A stretch of DNA of 29,958 bases from JAEVZK01 sp038202925 (GCA_038202925.1 JBBREM010000023.1:1-29958), one strand, 5' to 3'. Positions 10,183-18,130 are shown, counted from the first letter of the stretch. A program made the numbers and translations. Notes: generated by a model from the letters alone, not told the origin.

Positions 10183-11549
10183 ATCCCTTCGCATCCATCG
10201 CCGACCAGGCCAAGGCGCTGCGCGGGCGTCAGGTGTCCTCGGCCGAGCTGACCCAAATGTACTTGGAGCGGCTCAAGACCGTCGGACAGCAATACCGCGC
10301 GGTCGCGCTCCTGCTCGAAGACTATGCGATGCGCCGCGCGCACGAGGCGGATGCGACGATGGGCTCGGCAAAGAGCCCGCTGCACGGGATTCCCTACGGT
10401 GTCAAGGACTTGCTCTCCCTCGCCAATTTTCCCACCGAGTGGGGCTCGCCGGGCCACAAGGGCCAGGTGTTCGATTACGATTCGACCGTCGTCGCACGCC
10501 TCAACGCTGCCGGCGGCGTGCTCACCGCGAAGCTCGCCTCGATCGAACTTGCGGGCGGAGGCAACTACGACATCGCCGGCGCATCGTCGACCGGCGCGGC
10601 GCTCTGCGCTTGGGACAAGACCTTGTGGGCGGGAGGCTCATCAAGCGGCCCCGGAGCCGCGACTGCCCTCGGCCCGGTCGCGTTCTCGATCGGTACCGAG
10701 ACTAGCGGCAGCATCACTTGCCCTTGCGCCTTTAACGGCCTCACTGGCTTCCGTCCGACTTATGGGCGGGTGAGCCGGCACGGCGCGATGGCACTGTGCT
10801 GGACGCTCGACAAGATCGGCCCGATGTGCCACTCCGCCGAGGATTGCGCAATCGTGCTCGATACCATCGCCGGCTCGGATCCCCTGGACGGCAGCACGTT
10901 CGGCGAAAAGCTCAACCTGCGAAGGAGATCGGCGCGGCCTAAGATCGGCCTGCTCAAAGAAGACTTCAAGGGCAACAAGGCGGAGGCCTGCGAGAAGGCG
11001 TACAACGAGACGCTGTCGGTGCTGAAGAAGCAAGGGTACGAAACGGTCGACGTGGCCTGGCCCGATCTCCCGTATGGAATGGCGATGGACCTGATCGTCA
11101 ATGCCGAAGGAGCCAGCGCCCACGAGAATTTCATTCGCGGAGAGAACTTCCAGAAGCTGGCCGACGTGAACCAGGTGGCGGGTTTTGCCGCCGCTCTCGA
11201 AGTCCGAGCAGTTGATTATCTCTGGGCGATGCGCCTGCGCACGGATGCCCTGAAGGCGAACGCCATCTGGGACAAATGCGACTGCATCTTCACCCCCATC
11301 TTCTATCACCGCGCGCCCAAGGCGGATAAGCCGCTCGGTCCGCAGTTCGAGAACTTCGGCGGGGACAGCATCACGCCATCTAACCTCCTCGGCTGGCCGG
11401 CGATGGCCTTTCCCATTGGCTTTGAAGACGGCGCGCCGCTGGGCGGGCAGATCATCGCGCCAGCCCGGCGAGAGGACACCTGCTACAAGGTGGTGCGCGA
11501 TTTTCAGCGCGACTCCGACCTGCACCTCCGCCGTCCGCCAGGTCTGTAG
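10179..11549 (+). CDS. Amidase-signature family hydrolase
   Basis: This 456-residue member of the amidase signature family hydrolyses C-N amide bonds through a Ser-cis-Ser-Lys triad. The Lys is in 'GIPYGVKDLL' (about K76), the glycine/serine loop is 'AGGSSSGPGAATA' (about 151-162), and the nucleophile loop is 'GTETSGSI' (Ser about 178). 'GFRPTYGRVSRHGAM' is the conserved segment after the nucleophile. The family includes GatA, but there is no GatB or GatC nearby and the usual 'GGSIRxPA' is 'SGSITCPCA', so a stand-alone amidase is more likely. Its substrate is unknown. It has no signal peptide of its own, yet overlaps a Tat-signal gene by four bases. Confidence 0.9.
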   Translation: MNPFASIADQAKALRGRQVSSAELTQMYLERLKTVGQQYRAVALLLEDYAMRRAHEADATMGSAKSPLHGIPYGVKDLLSLANFPTEWGSPGHKGQVFDYDSTVVARLNAAGGVLTAKLASIELAGGGNYDIAGASSTGAALCAWDKTLWAGGSSSGPGAATALGPVAFSIGTETSGSITCPCAFNGLTGFRPTYGRVSRHGAMALCWTLDKIGPMCHSAEDCAIVLDTIAGSDPLDGSTFGEKLNLRRRSARPKIGLLKEDFKGNKAEACEKAYNETLSVLKKQGYETVDVAWPDLPYGMAMDLIVNAEGASAHENFIRGENFQKLADVNQVAGFAAALEVRAVDYLWAMRLRTDALKANAIWDKCDCIFTPIFYHRAPKADKPLGPQFENFGGDSITPSNLLGWPAMAFPIGFEDGAPLGGQIIAPARREDTCYKVVRDFQRDSDLHLRRPPGL

Positions 11550-11600
11550 AAGCGAACCGCCACGCGCACCCTGGAATCATCCGCGCTTAGGCGCGAGTCC

Positions 11601-11672
11601 TTCTCCGGCGTGGCGGAGCCATTTCCCCACGTGGTGGAGTCATTCCCCGGCGTGGTGGAGCCATTCTCCGGC
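11601..11672. repeat. 21-bp tandem repeat downstream of amidase
   Basis: Three copies of a 21-base unit run head to tail: 11601-11621, 11622-11642 and 11643-11663. A fourth copy starts at 11664 and degenerates. The conserved core is CGTGGTGGAGYCATTCYCC. No start codon and ribosome site precede it, and it lies outside any credible gene. The surrounding gap (11550-12015) also contains a CCCTCCC/GGGAGGG stretch near 11716-11738, a family A repeat and an 11-bp hairpin, and no gene. Confidence 0.7.
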
Positions 11673-11766
11673 TCGCGGCGGAGGTCGCTTCGCTAACATC
11701 GGCGCGGGAACCATCCCCTCCCTTGATGGGAGGGGGAAGGGGGAGGGAGCCCGAGCCCGCGGACAC

Positions 11767-11885
11767 GTCATCCTGAGCGCAGAGGCGAGCCGTGCGAGTG
11801 CTCGCAGCCGAAGGACCGCCGTGAACACGCATTGTTGCAGCGGTCTTTCGATTCCCCGCTGGGGAGCGGCCTCGCTCAGGATGAC
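11767..11885. repeat. Family A repeat, GTCATCCTGAGCG variant
   Basis: This 119-bp element opens GTCATCCTGAGCG and closes CGCTCAGGATGAC, a 13-base perfect terminal inverted repeat. The interior keeps the family's CCGAAGGACC core and a 'GCGAGTGCTCGC' palindrome. It lies between convergent amidase and feoB genes. A degraded half-copy (GGCAGATCCC...GGGATGAC) ends at 12009, just after the feoB stop on the opposite strand. Confidence 0.75.
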
Positions 11886-11918
11886 GGCGCGGCGGAGCCG
11901 CCTCGGAATGCCGGAGCG

Positions 11919-11946
11919 CAGCTCCAGCCTTACACGGCTGGAGCTG
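11919..11946. repeat. Perfect 11-bp hairpin in the amidase-feoB gap
   Basis: CAGCTCCAGCC (11919-11929), a six-base loop, and GGCTGGAGCTG (11936-11946) are exactly complementary. No T-run follows on either strand, so it is not a textbook intrinsic terminator. It is close to the 3' ends of two convergent genes, and a third copy of the arm (GGCTGGAGCCAG) follows at 11958-11969. Confidence 0.6.
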
Positions 11947-12015
11947 TCGCCTCACAAGGCTGGAGCCAGCGGCGTCAGTGGCAGATCCCTCGGCTTCGTA
12001 CGGGATGACAAGGCG

Positions 12016-14211
12016 CTATCGCGCAAACAGTAATTCCAGCTGGTGCACGCCCACCGCAGCCAAGTAAGCCAGGACGGTCATGTAGGTAAACATGAACGCC
12101 GCCCACTTCCACGAGTTGGTCTCCCGCTTCACCGTCGCCAGCGTCGCCATGCACTGCGCGCACAAGGCGAAGAAGACCATCAGGCCGATTGCGGTCCAGC
12201 CGGTAAACAGCGGCCGGCCGTCGGGCCACTTCGACTGGGCCAGAGACTTCCGCAAGTCCGCCGAACCCTCGTTCACGTCGTTGCCCAAATTGAAGATGAT
12301 CCCCAGCGACGGCACCACCGTCTCCCTCGCCGGGAAGGCGGAGAGGATTGCCGTCGTGATGCGCCAGTCGAACCCCGCCGGGCGGAAGATCGGCTCGATC
12401 GTCTTTCCAAAGCTCCCGAGGAACGAGTGCGCGAGCTGCTCTTCGTCCACATACTTCGCGATCTCATCCTTCGTCGCGCTGGGGTTCGAGACGACAAAGC
12501 TCGCGGTGTACTGCTGCGCCGCCTCGTTGGAGCGCGGGAAGTAGCTGAGCGCCCAGATAAGCATCGACATAAACACGATGATCGTGCCCGCCGTCTTCAC
12601 AAAGACCTTGCCGCGGAAGTACATCGCCAGCCAAACGTCACGCCACTTCGGAAGCTGATACGGCGGCAACTCGAGCAGGAACGGCAGCCGCTTCCCGCGC
12701 AGAATCTTCCGATTGAGGATGTACACAATCGGCACCGCCACGATCAGCCCGAGAAAGTGCATGGCGAAGAGGGTGAAGCCCGCCCAAAACGCGCCGAACT
12801 TAGGCTGAATGAAGGCCCCGATGAGGAGCAGATAAACCGGCAGTCGAGCGGAGCATGACATGAGCGGAGCGACCAAGATCGTCGCCAAACGACTCTTCGG
12901 GTCGGGCATGACGCGGGCCGACATAATGCCGGGAATCGCGCATGCGAAGCTCGACAGGAGCGGAATAAAAGCCCGCCCGTTCAGCCCACACCAGCCCAGC
13001 AGCCGATCCATAAGAAAAGCCGCGCGCGCCAAGTAGCCCGTGCCCTCGAGCACCGCGATAAAGAAGAACAGAATCAGGATCTGCGGAAGAAATACCAGCA
13101 TCCCGCCGACGCCGCCGATCAAGCCATCCACCACCAGCGACTGCAGGATCGGCACACCCGCCAGATGAGGCGATACGGTCTTGCCGATGAGGTTGAAAAA
13201 CGCCTCGATCCCATTCATCACGGGCTGGGCAAACGTGTAGATGCTCTGGAACACTAGATACATCAACCCCACGAAGACAATCAGCCCGAACACGCGGTGG
13301 ACCAGCAGCGCATCGAGCCGGTCGGTGATCGTGCGCTTTTTCGGCGCCACCGTTTCCTGCAGCACCGCCCGCTGCACCATCGCCGCCCATTGGTAGCGTG
13401 TGCCCACGTCGGCCTTCGGGCTTTCGGAAACGCGCTCCGTGAGGTGCGCCCGAGCCTCCTCGAACGGTTCCTCAAGCTCGGGGAAATCGCTTAGAAACTT
13501 CTGGAAATTCTTGCTCGGCTCGAGCAGGCCCTCGCGAACCTCCGCGTTGCTGAAGTCAGCGCCGAGGCGGGCCATGCGCTCCCTGAGCGAGGCGATGCGC
13601 GTCTCTATCGCGTCGGGAAGACCAAGCTCGAAGCGCGGATGCTTGGGCATTTCGAGATTGCGCTCGATTGCCTCCTTCAGATCGGTCAAGCCTCTGGATT
13701 TGTGGCCCACCACCGGCACCACTTCGCAGCCGAGCAGGTTGGAGAGCCGGACCAGGTCGATCTGCTTGCCGTTCTTCTTGAGGCGATCGACCATCGTCAG
13801 CGCGACGAGGATCGGATGCCCCGATTCGGCAAGCTGCGTATAGAGATAAAGGTTCCGCTCAAGGTTGTCCGCGTCCATCACGCAGACGAGGAGATCAGGC
13901 TTCGATGTGCCCTTAGCGACACCTTCAATCACATCGACGGCCACCCGTTCGTCTTCGGAAACCGGCGCCAGGCTGTAAAGGCCGGGAACGTCGATCACCT
14001 CGACCGTTTCTTCGGCGAAGCGCAGTGTGCCGGAGACCTTCTCGACGGTCACTCCTGGATAGTTGCCGACCTTTTGGTACGAGCCGGTGAGGGAGTTGAA
14101 GAGGGTTGTTTTCCCTGCGTTCGGATTTCCAACAACGGCGACGAGCTTGTGGGTCTTCAGCTCTGAACCAGCTCGACCTCGTATTCTCTCGTTTCGTGTT
14201 TGCGCAGGCAT
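12016..14211 (-). CDS. feoB: Ferrous iron transporter FeoB
   Basis: This 731-residue inner-membrane Fe(II) transporter has an N-terminal G domain: G1 'GNPNAGKTT', switch I 'GNYPGVTVEK', G3 'DVPGLYSL'. The G4 position reads 'TMVD' where NxxD is expected. After a helical GDI-like domain come two Gate regions, with 'SSFACAIPGIMSAR' and 'SCSARLPVY', and the C-terminal helix 'FFALCAQCMATLATVKRET'. Length and order are typical. The ATG at 14211 places its start 55 bases inside feoA. No ATG, GTG or TTG lies closer, but a CTG at 14158-14160 overlaps the feoA stop as CTGA and is an alternative. FeoC is not visible. Confidence 0.96.
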   Translation of the reverse strand: MPAQTRNERIRGRAGSELKTHKLVAVVGNPNAGKTTLFNSLTGSYQKVGNYPGVTVEKVSGTLRFAEETVEVIDVPGLYSLAPVSEDERVAVDVIEGVAKGTSKPDLLVCVMDADNLERNLYLYTQLAESGHPILVALTMVDRLKKNGKQIDLVRLSNLLGCEVVPVVGHKSRGLTDLKEAIERNLEMPKHPRFELGLPDAIETRIASLRERMARLGADFSNAEVREGLLEPSKNFQKFLSDFPELEEPFEEARAHLTERVSESPKADVGTRYQWAAMVQRAVLQETVAPKKRTITDRLDALLVHRVFGLIVFVGLMYLVFQSIYTFAQPVMNGIEAFFNLIGKTVSPHLAGVPILQSLVVDGLIGGVGGMLVFLPQILILFFFIAVLEGTGYLARAAFLMDRLLGWCGLNGRAFIPLLSSFACAIPGIMSARVMPDPKSRLATILVAPLMSCSARLPVYLLLIGAFIQPKFGAFWAGFTLFAMHFLGLIVAVPIVYILNRKILRGKRLPFLLELPPYQLPKWRDVWLAMYFRGKVFVKTAGTIIVFMSMLIWALSYFPRSNEAAQQYTASFVVSNPSATKDEIAKYVDEEQLAHSFLGSFGKTIEPIFRPAGFDWRITTAILSAFPARETVVPSLGIIFNLGNDVNEGSADLRKSLAQSKWPDGRPLFTGWTAIGLMVFFALCAQCMATLATVKRETNSWKWAAFMFTYMTVLAYLAAVGVHQLELLFAR

Positions 14212-14408
14212 AAGCGATATCCGCGGAGATCGATCTCGATCGGATCGCCAAAAGGAGCGATCTTGACAACCTTGAATTGGGTGCCAACGGTAAGACCCAT
14301 CTCCTGCAGCCGCATCACATCATCCGAATTGCCGGTGATGCGAACGACCTTGCCACTCATTCCTTTTCGTAGGTCGGCGAAGGTCATTGCTTGTTCGGTA
14401 GCGGCCAC
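14157..14408 (-). CDS. feoA: FeoA SH3-like iron-transport accessory protein
   Basis: This 83-residue cytoplasmic SH3-like protein assists FeoB. The pattern 'LRKGMSGKVVRITG...MRLQEMGLTVGTQFKVVKIAPFGDPIEIDLRGYRLCLRK.E' is the classic FeoA core, with the 'R.L.EMGL..G' and 'GDP..I...G..L.LR' motifs. The first possible start is GTG (14406-14408), and an ATG seven codons later ('MTFADL') gives the more usual FeoA N-terminus. Neither has a clear ribosome site. It overlaps feoB, so the pair is one operon. No Fur-type operator was recognised in the 83-bp gap upstream (14409-14491). Confidence 0.92.
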   Translation of the reverse strand: MAATEQAMTFADLRKGMSGKVVRITGNSDDVMRLQEMGLTVGTQFKVVKIAPFGDPIEIDLRGYRLCLRKHETREYEVELVQS

Positions 14409-14491
14409 ATAATCAATCTACCCAAAAATGTATAGTTTCTTTCCGCCATTCTGCTCATGACTCGCCAAGACGGCAATTTGAACCCGGATGT

Positions 14492-15250
14492 TCAGCGAAC
14501 GAGCACGAAATACTTGGGGTCGGGCTTGGCGTTGACTTGCAAATTTACCTCCCAAACAAACCGGACTTGCTGAGGCTGCATGTTCGGATCGGGCGCAAGC
14601 AGCTGCTCAAGCGTGTACCGCAGCAGACGTCCGTCGTCCGCGATCACCAACTCGTATTTGCCGCCGATATCCGCCTCGCCGTAGGGCCGCCAATGGCCGA
14701 TGATCGAGTTCGCCGTCATGTCGCCCAGCTTCACGCGGCCGTTGGGCGAGAAGGTGGCCCACATCATCACGTCGTGCTCGAGATCCTCATGTCGCGAGAT
14801 GGCGATGTCAAGTGGAACGGACCGGTCGCCGATGCTGTCGCGCGCCGCGACCGAGTAGATGCGCTTGAAATCGTAGGTTCCGTTGCGGGATGTGATGGGC
14901 TCGATCAACCGCTGCACGACTCCGACGTTCTGGTTGGGCGACTCGTAGGAGAAGAATCTCCCATCGCTGCTGACGATCCAGCGGCGAGGCTCCGATCCGC
15001 CCTTGTCTTGCCTGATAAAGAGCTTCGCCGGCTTCTCGAACTGCAGATACGTCGTCATGCTCGACTGGCCGCCGCCAGCGTAGCCTGTCAGGGTGATCGA
15101 GCCGACCATCGTGTTGGCGTCGGCGTAAACCTTCAGCATCTTGCTGATGAGCGCCTTGCAGTCGGCCGCGTTGGCCAGGCCGGCCTGGGCCGGGGCCTGA
15201 TCTTGAGGGGTGACAGTGATTAATGCAAATGCTGCGAGCGCGGTTAACAT
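14492..15250 (-). CDS. Exported LolA-like/DUF2092-like protein
   Basis: This 252-residue protein has a signal peptide ('MLTALAAFALITVTPQDQAPAQA'). The mature region is beta-rich: 'LISKMLKVYADANTMVGSITLTG', then 'TYLQFEKPAKLFIRQDKGGSEPRRWIVSSDGRFFSYESP', and a final strand set 'GKYELVIADDGRLLRYTLEQLL'. A helix followed by strands that describe a substrate-dependent 'SSDG..F' turn is the layout of the LolA/LppX/DUF2092 fold, which binds lipid or lipoprotein moieties in the periplasm. This is a fold-level guess. There is no lipobox. ATG 15250 has GGAG upstream within the preceding gene and lies one base after that gene's stop, so the two are co-translated. The function is unknown. Confidence 0.65.
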   Translation of the reverse strand: MLTALAAFALITVTPQDQAPAQAGLANAADCKALISKMLKVYADANTMVGSITLTGYAGGGQSSMTTYLQFEKPAKLFIRQDKGGSEPRRWIVSSDGRFFSYESPNQNVGVVQRLIEPITSRNGTYDFKRIYSVAARDSIGDRSVPLDIAISRHEDLEHDVMMWATFSPNGRVKLGDMTANSIIGHWRPYGEADIGGKYELVIADDGRLLRYTLEQLLAPDPNMQPQQVRFVWEVNLQVNAKPDPKYFVLVR

Positions 15251-15251
15251 C

Positions 15252-15794
15252 CTATTCTCCAGTGCCTGCCCACTTCACATCCTGGACGCCTTCGACCGCG
15301 TTAGCGGTTCGAGCGGCGACGAAGAGCCAGTCCGATAGACGGTTCAAGAACACTTTCGCTTCGTCAGACACAAACTCATTTACGTCAAGGGCCAGCACCT
15401 GTCTCTCCGCGCGGCGGCAAATCGCCCGCGCCGCATGTAGGTGGGCGGCGGCAGGACAGCCGCCGGGAAGAATGAAATTGGCGAGGGGCGGAAGCTGTTC
15501 GGTTTGGCGGTCCATCGAGTTCTCGAGGAATTCGGACTGCTTATCACCAATTGCTCGGTGCTGCATCCGGACCGGGGACGCAACCTCTGCGCCGAGGTCG
15601 AACAGCCAGTTCTGCACCTTCTCCAACTCTCCGTCGAGCACCTTGTCCGCCAGCGAGGTTCGGACGACGCCAAGGGCGGCATTCAGCTCATCGATATCGC
15701 CGATCGCAGCGATTCGAGGACTGATTTTCTCAACACGCGAGCCCCCGATCAACCCCGTCATCCCCTTATCGCCGGTCTTCGTGTAGATCTTCAT
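15252..15794 (-). CDS. PduO-type cob(I)alamin adenosyltransferase
   Basis: This 180-residue ATP:cob(I)alamin adenosyltransferase makes adenosylcobalamin. The N-terminal ATP-binding loop is 'KIYTKTGDKGMTGLIGGSRVEK'. 'GDIDELNAALG' follows, and the C-terminal helices carry 'LPGGCPAAAHLHAARAICRRAER' and 'FLNRLSDWLFVAAR', the diagnostic PduO/MMAB motifs. The length matches the single-domain enzyme. ATG 15794 has no strong ribosome site. Its downstream partner is the exported LolA-like gene, with which it shares a one-base gap. No cobalamin riboswitch was recognised upstream, where only a low-complexity tract lies. Adenosylcobalamin-dependent enzymes are not in the window. Confidence 0.93.
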   Translation of the reverse strand: MKIYTKTGDKGMTGLIGGSRVEKISPRIAAIGDIDELNAALGVVRTSLADKVLDGELEKVQNWLFDLGAEVASPVRMQHRAIGDKQSEFLENSMDRQTEQLPPLANFILPGGCPAAAHLHAARAICRRAERQVLALDVNEFVSDEAKVFLNRLSDWLFVAARTANAVEGVQDVKWAGTGE

Positions 15795-15931
15795 GGGTTG
15801 CTGGGTGGTTGGGTCGTTAGGTGCGATGGGTCGTCGGGTGTCGGGCGTTGGGATCGTTGGGTTGATGGTTCGTTGGGCTTGGCGAATGGGTCGATCTTAG
15901 TCGAATTCAATACCCAATACCCAACACCCGT
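15795..15931. repeat. Family C low-complexity inverted tract
   Basis: The left part is G/T-rich, with repeated GTTGGGT, GTCGGGTGTCGGGC and GATGGGT units. The right part (about 15907-15930) is the complementary CAATACCCAATACCCAACACCCG. The tract fills the whole gap between the GT26 stop and the PduO-type start. Related sequence occurs at 23990-24163. It is too irregular for a CRISPR array. Confidence 0.65.
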
Positions 15932-16675
15932 TCACCCCCTCAGCACCATCCAAACAAACTTCGGCAGGCTCTTCACCTTCGCGATTTTGCTCGGGTTCAG
16001 CATGAGCCGCCATAACCACTCCAGCTTCATCGTCTGAAACAGCTGCGGCGCCCGTTTGGTTCGCCCGCTGAACACGTCGAAGGAGCCGCCGACCCCCATC
16101 GCGACCGGAGCCTGGATGATCGGCATCGTATCGCGGATGAATTTCTCCTGGCGCGGAATGCCCATCGCGACGAAGAGAAAATCCGGCTTCGACTGGGCAA
16201 CCTCTTGCGCCACGACCTCGTCGCTGTCGGGCGGAAAGAAGCCGTGCCTGACGCCGACGATGTTGCACCCGGGGTGCTTCAAGCGCAACTTTTCCGCCGC
16301 CATTTCAGCGACCCCAGGAGCCGCCCCCAGGAAATAAACGCGGTATCCCTTCTCCGCGCTGAGCCGGCAAATCTGATCCACGAGATCGACGCCGCTCACC
16401 CGCTCCGCGATCGGCTGCCCAGCGCGCCGAGCCGCCCACATGACCCCCACGCTGTCGGGCGTTACGAGATCGGCGCTTTGCAAAATTTGAAGGTGCTCAG
16501 GATCAGACTGCGCCTGAGCTAGTCCGCTGGCATCGGCGGTGACGACCAAATGAGGCTTCCGCTCCGCAACGAATCCTTCGAGAATGGCGAGCGCCTGCGA
16601 CATCGTCACCCGGTCCACCGGCGCGCCCAGGATGGAAACGCGCGCGGGACGGTCCATCTCAAGCTTCGTGGTCAT
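15932..16675 (-). CDS. GT26 WecG/TagA/CpsF family glycosyltransferase
   Basis: The protein is 247 residues if started at ATG 16673-16675. A TTG start at 16729 would add 18 residues outside the family pattern. GT26 enzymes transfer N-acetylmannosamine or related sugars to undecaprenyl-linked intermediates in cell-surface polymer synthesis. Family segments are visible: 'VSILGAPVDRVTMSQAL', 'SADLVTPDSVGVMWAARRAGQPIAERVSG' (with the catalytic Asp region TPDxxGV), 'YFLGAAPGVAE', 'PDFLFVAMGIPRQEKFI' and 'GVGGSFDVFSGRTKRAP'. The C-terminus 'LEWLWRL...FVWMVLRG' is the usual membrane-associating tail. The usual Asn after 'VVT' is Ala here. Divergent from the DsbD-like gene, with 185 bp between. Confidence 0.92.
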   Translation of the reverse strand: MTTKLEMDRPARVSILGAPVDRVTMSQALAILEGFVAERKPHLVVTADASGLAQAQSDPEHLQILQSADLVTPDSVGVMWAARRAGQPIAERVSGVDLVDQICRLSAEKGYRVYFLGAAPGVAEMAAEKLRLKHPGCNIVGVRHGFFPPDSDEVVAQEVAQSKPDFLFVAMGIPRQEKFIRDTMPIIQAPVAMGVGGSFDVFSGRTKRAPQLFQTMKLEWLWRLMLNPSKIAKVKSLPKFVWMVLRG

Positions 16676-16860
16676 GGGGTCTGTCCTGAATCGTACCGGG
16701 CGGAATTCGCGCGAAATTTGGCACCTCAACAGATGGACGGCTCTGGGCCCGACATTGGAACCAGGAACGAGTGCATACCTCTTTCAGACCACCCAACCGA
16801 GCAGACGGGGTGTAAACTCGCCCGGTAACGCGACCGGCACGCCACGCGTTTGAACCTAAG

Positions 16861-17322
16861 ATGAACCGAATTTGCGCCTCTCTCGCCCTGCTCCTCCTGA
16901 GCCTCCTTGCGTTCGCGCAAAGCAACACCCCGCCGACGATAAAGCTCTCCTTCCCGAAGCAGGCCAAGGCCGGCGCGACGGTGATGGGCGTCGTGGAAGT
17001 CAGCTTCGCCGAGGGCCTGCACGGCTACCAAAACCCGCCGTCCGGCGAGTATCAGATCCCCGTGGCGGTTTCGGTGAACAAGCAATTCAAGCTCGTCAAA
17101 GCCGCCTACCCGAAAGGCATTGCCAAGGCGACAGGCGGCGATCCGACCCCGGCAGCGGTGTATGAGGGCACGATAAGGATTCCGGTTACCGTGAAGGTCC
17201 CGGCCAAGCCCGGCCAAAGCGAGATGAAGATCAGCCTCAACTACCAGCAGTGCAACGCCAGTTCCTGCTTCCCGCCGTCTACCGTGAGCAGCACGGTCAA
17301 GCTGAAGGTCGTCAAGAAGTAA
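16861..17322 (+). CDS. Stand-alone DsbD N-terminal-domain protein
   Basis: This 153-residue exported protein has a Sec signal 'MNRICASLALLLLSLLAFAQS'. The mature part is an immunoglobulin-like domain resembling the periplasmic alpha domain of DsbD (PF11412): 'EVSFAEGLHGYQNPPSGEYQIPVAVSV' and, near the end, 'YQQCNASSCFPPSTVSSTVKL'. The two cysteines in that loop correspond to the redox pair of nDsbD, and the full-length DsbD in this window carries 'CNAQVCNPP' at the same place. There is no membrane part and no thioredoxin domain. It probably passes or receives electrons in the periplasm. The stop overlaps the kdsA start by one base (TAATG). Confidence 0.8.
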   Translation: MNRICASLALLLLSLLAFAQSNTPPTIKLSFPKQAKAGATVMGVVEVSFAEGLHGYQNPPSGEYQIPVAVSVNKQFKLVKAAYPKGIAKATGGDPTPAAVYEGTIRIPVTVKVPAKPGQSEMKISLNYQQCNASSCFPPSTVSSTVKLKVVKK

Positions 17323-18125
17323 TGCGCGTGGGCTCGGTCGAAATCGGCTCCGGGCCGCTCACCATCATCGCCGGTCCCTGCCTCGCGGAAAGTGAAGAGC
17401 TTTGCCTCCAGGTCGGATCGCGCATGCAGGAGCTATGTACTAGGCACGGCTTCAACTACATCTTTAAGGCCTCCTTCGATAAGGCCAACCGCACGTCCGG
17501 ATCGACCGAGCGCGGATTCGGCATGTTGGAGGGTCTGGGCATCATCGCGCGGGTGAAGGAAAGGCTCGGCGTGCCGGCAACGACCGACGTGCACGGCCCG
17601 GAGCAAGCGACTCCCGCCTCGGCGGTGGTTGATCTGCTTCAGGTCCCCGCCTTCCTTTGCCGCCAGACTGATCTGCTCCAAGCCTGCGCCCAAACCGGCA
17701 AGCCGGTAAATGTGAAGAAGGGCCAGTTTCTCGCCCCCTGGGATTCGAAGAATATCGTCGACAAGCTGCGTTCCTTCGACGCCGCCGGAATCATGCTCAC
17801 CGAGCGCGGCACGAGCTTCGGCTATAACACCCTCATCGTCGACATGCCCGGCCTCGAGACCATGCGATCGTTCGGGGTTCCGGTGTGCTTCGATGCCACC
17901 CACTCGGCGCAGCGTCCCGGTGGAGCCGGAACTGAAACCGGCGGGGTGCGGGAGACGATCCCCGCCATGGTCCGCGCCGCCGTCGCTGTCGGCATCGACG
18001 CCTTGTTCCTGGAGGTGCATCCCGACCCGGCGAACGCCTTGTCTGATGCGTCGACGCAGTGGCCGCTGGATCAGGCGGATGAGATATTGTCCCAGGCAAG
18101 GCGCATCTGGGAAGCCACGCGCTAG
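17322..18125 (+). CDS. kdsA: KDO-8-phosphate synthase KdsA
   Basis: This 267-residue enzyme condenses phosphoenolpyruvate and arabinose-5-phosphate to KDO-8-phosphate, the first committed step to the inner-core sugar of lipopolysaccharide. Motifs are 'IIAGPCLAES', 'FKASFDKANRTS', 'ATTDVHGPEQ', 'VPAFLCRQTDLL', 'NVKKGQFLAPWDSKN', 'LTERGTSFGYNTLIVDM', 'FDATHSAQRPGG' and 'LEVHPDPANALSD'. The Cys at 20 in AGPC, the His of DATH, the Glu of LEVH and the Asp of ALSD are the four ligands of the metal-dependent class; E. coli-type enzymes have Asn at that Cys. ATG 17322 is chosen for its overlap with the preceding stop and the family start. Its Gly in 'VHGPEQ' replaces the usual Glu or similar. Confidence 0.96.
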   Translation: MRVGSVEIGSGPLTIIAGPCLAESEELCLQVGSRMQELCTRHGFNYIFKASFDKANRTSGSTERGFGMLEGLGIIARVKERLGVPATTDVHGPEQATPASAVVDLLQVPAFLCRQTDLLQACAQTGKPVNVKKGQFLAPWDSKNIVDKLRSFDAAGIMLTERGTSFGYNTLIVDMPGLETMRSFGVPVCFDATHSAQRPGGAGTETGGVRETIPAMVRAAVAVGIDALFLEVHPDPANALSDASTQWPLDQADEILSQARRIWEATR

Positions 18126-18130
18126 TGCTT

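Noticed and set aside
10641..11525. 294-residue minus-strand open frame inside the amidase gene
   Set aside because: It is antisense to a conserved amidase and its translation has no recognisable family.
10179..11549. GatA subunit of the tRNA amidotransferase
   Set aside because: No gatB or gatC nearby, the nucleophile loop deviates from GatA, and it is coupled to a Tat-signal gene.
11601..11672. Possible CRISPR array from 21-bp units
   Set aside because: Units abut with no spacer sequence, so it is a plain tandem repeat.
12043..12858. 271-residue plus-strand open frame inside feoB
   Set aside because: The translation is an Arg/His-rich shadow of the feoB reverse strand; feoB has all its motifs.
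15795..15931. Cobalamin riboswitch upstream of the adenosyltransferase
   Set aside because: The gap is a low-complexity G/T then C/A tract without the B12-box or conserved helices.
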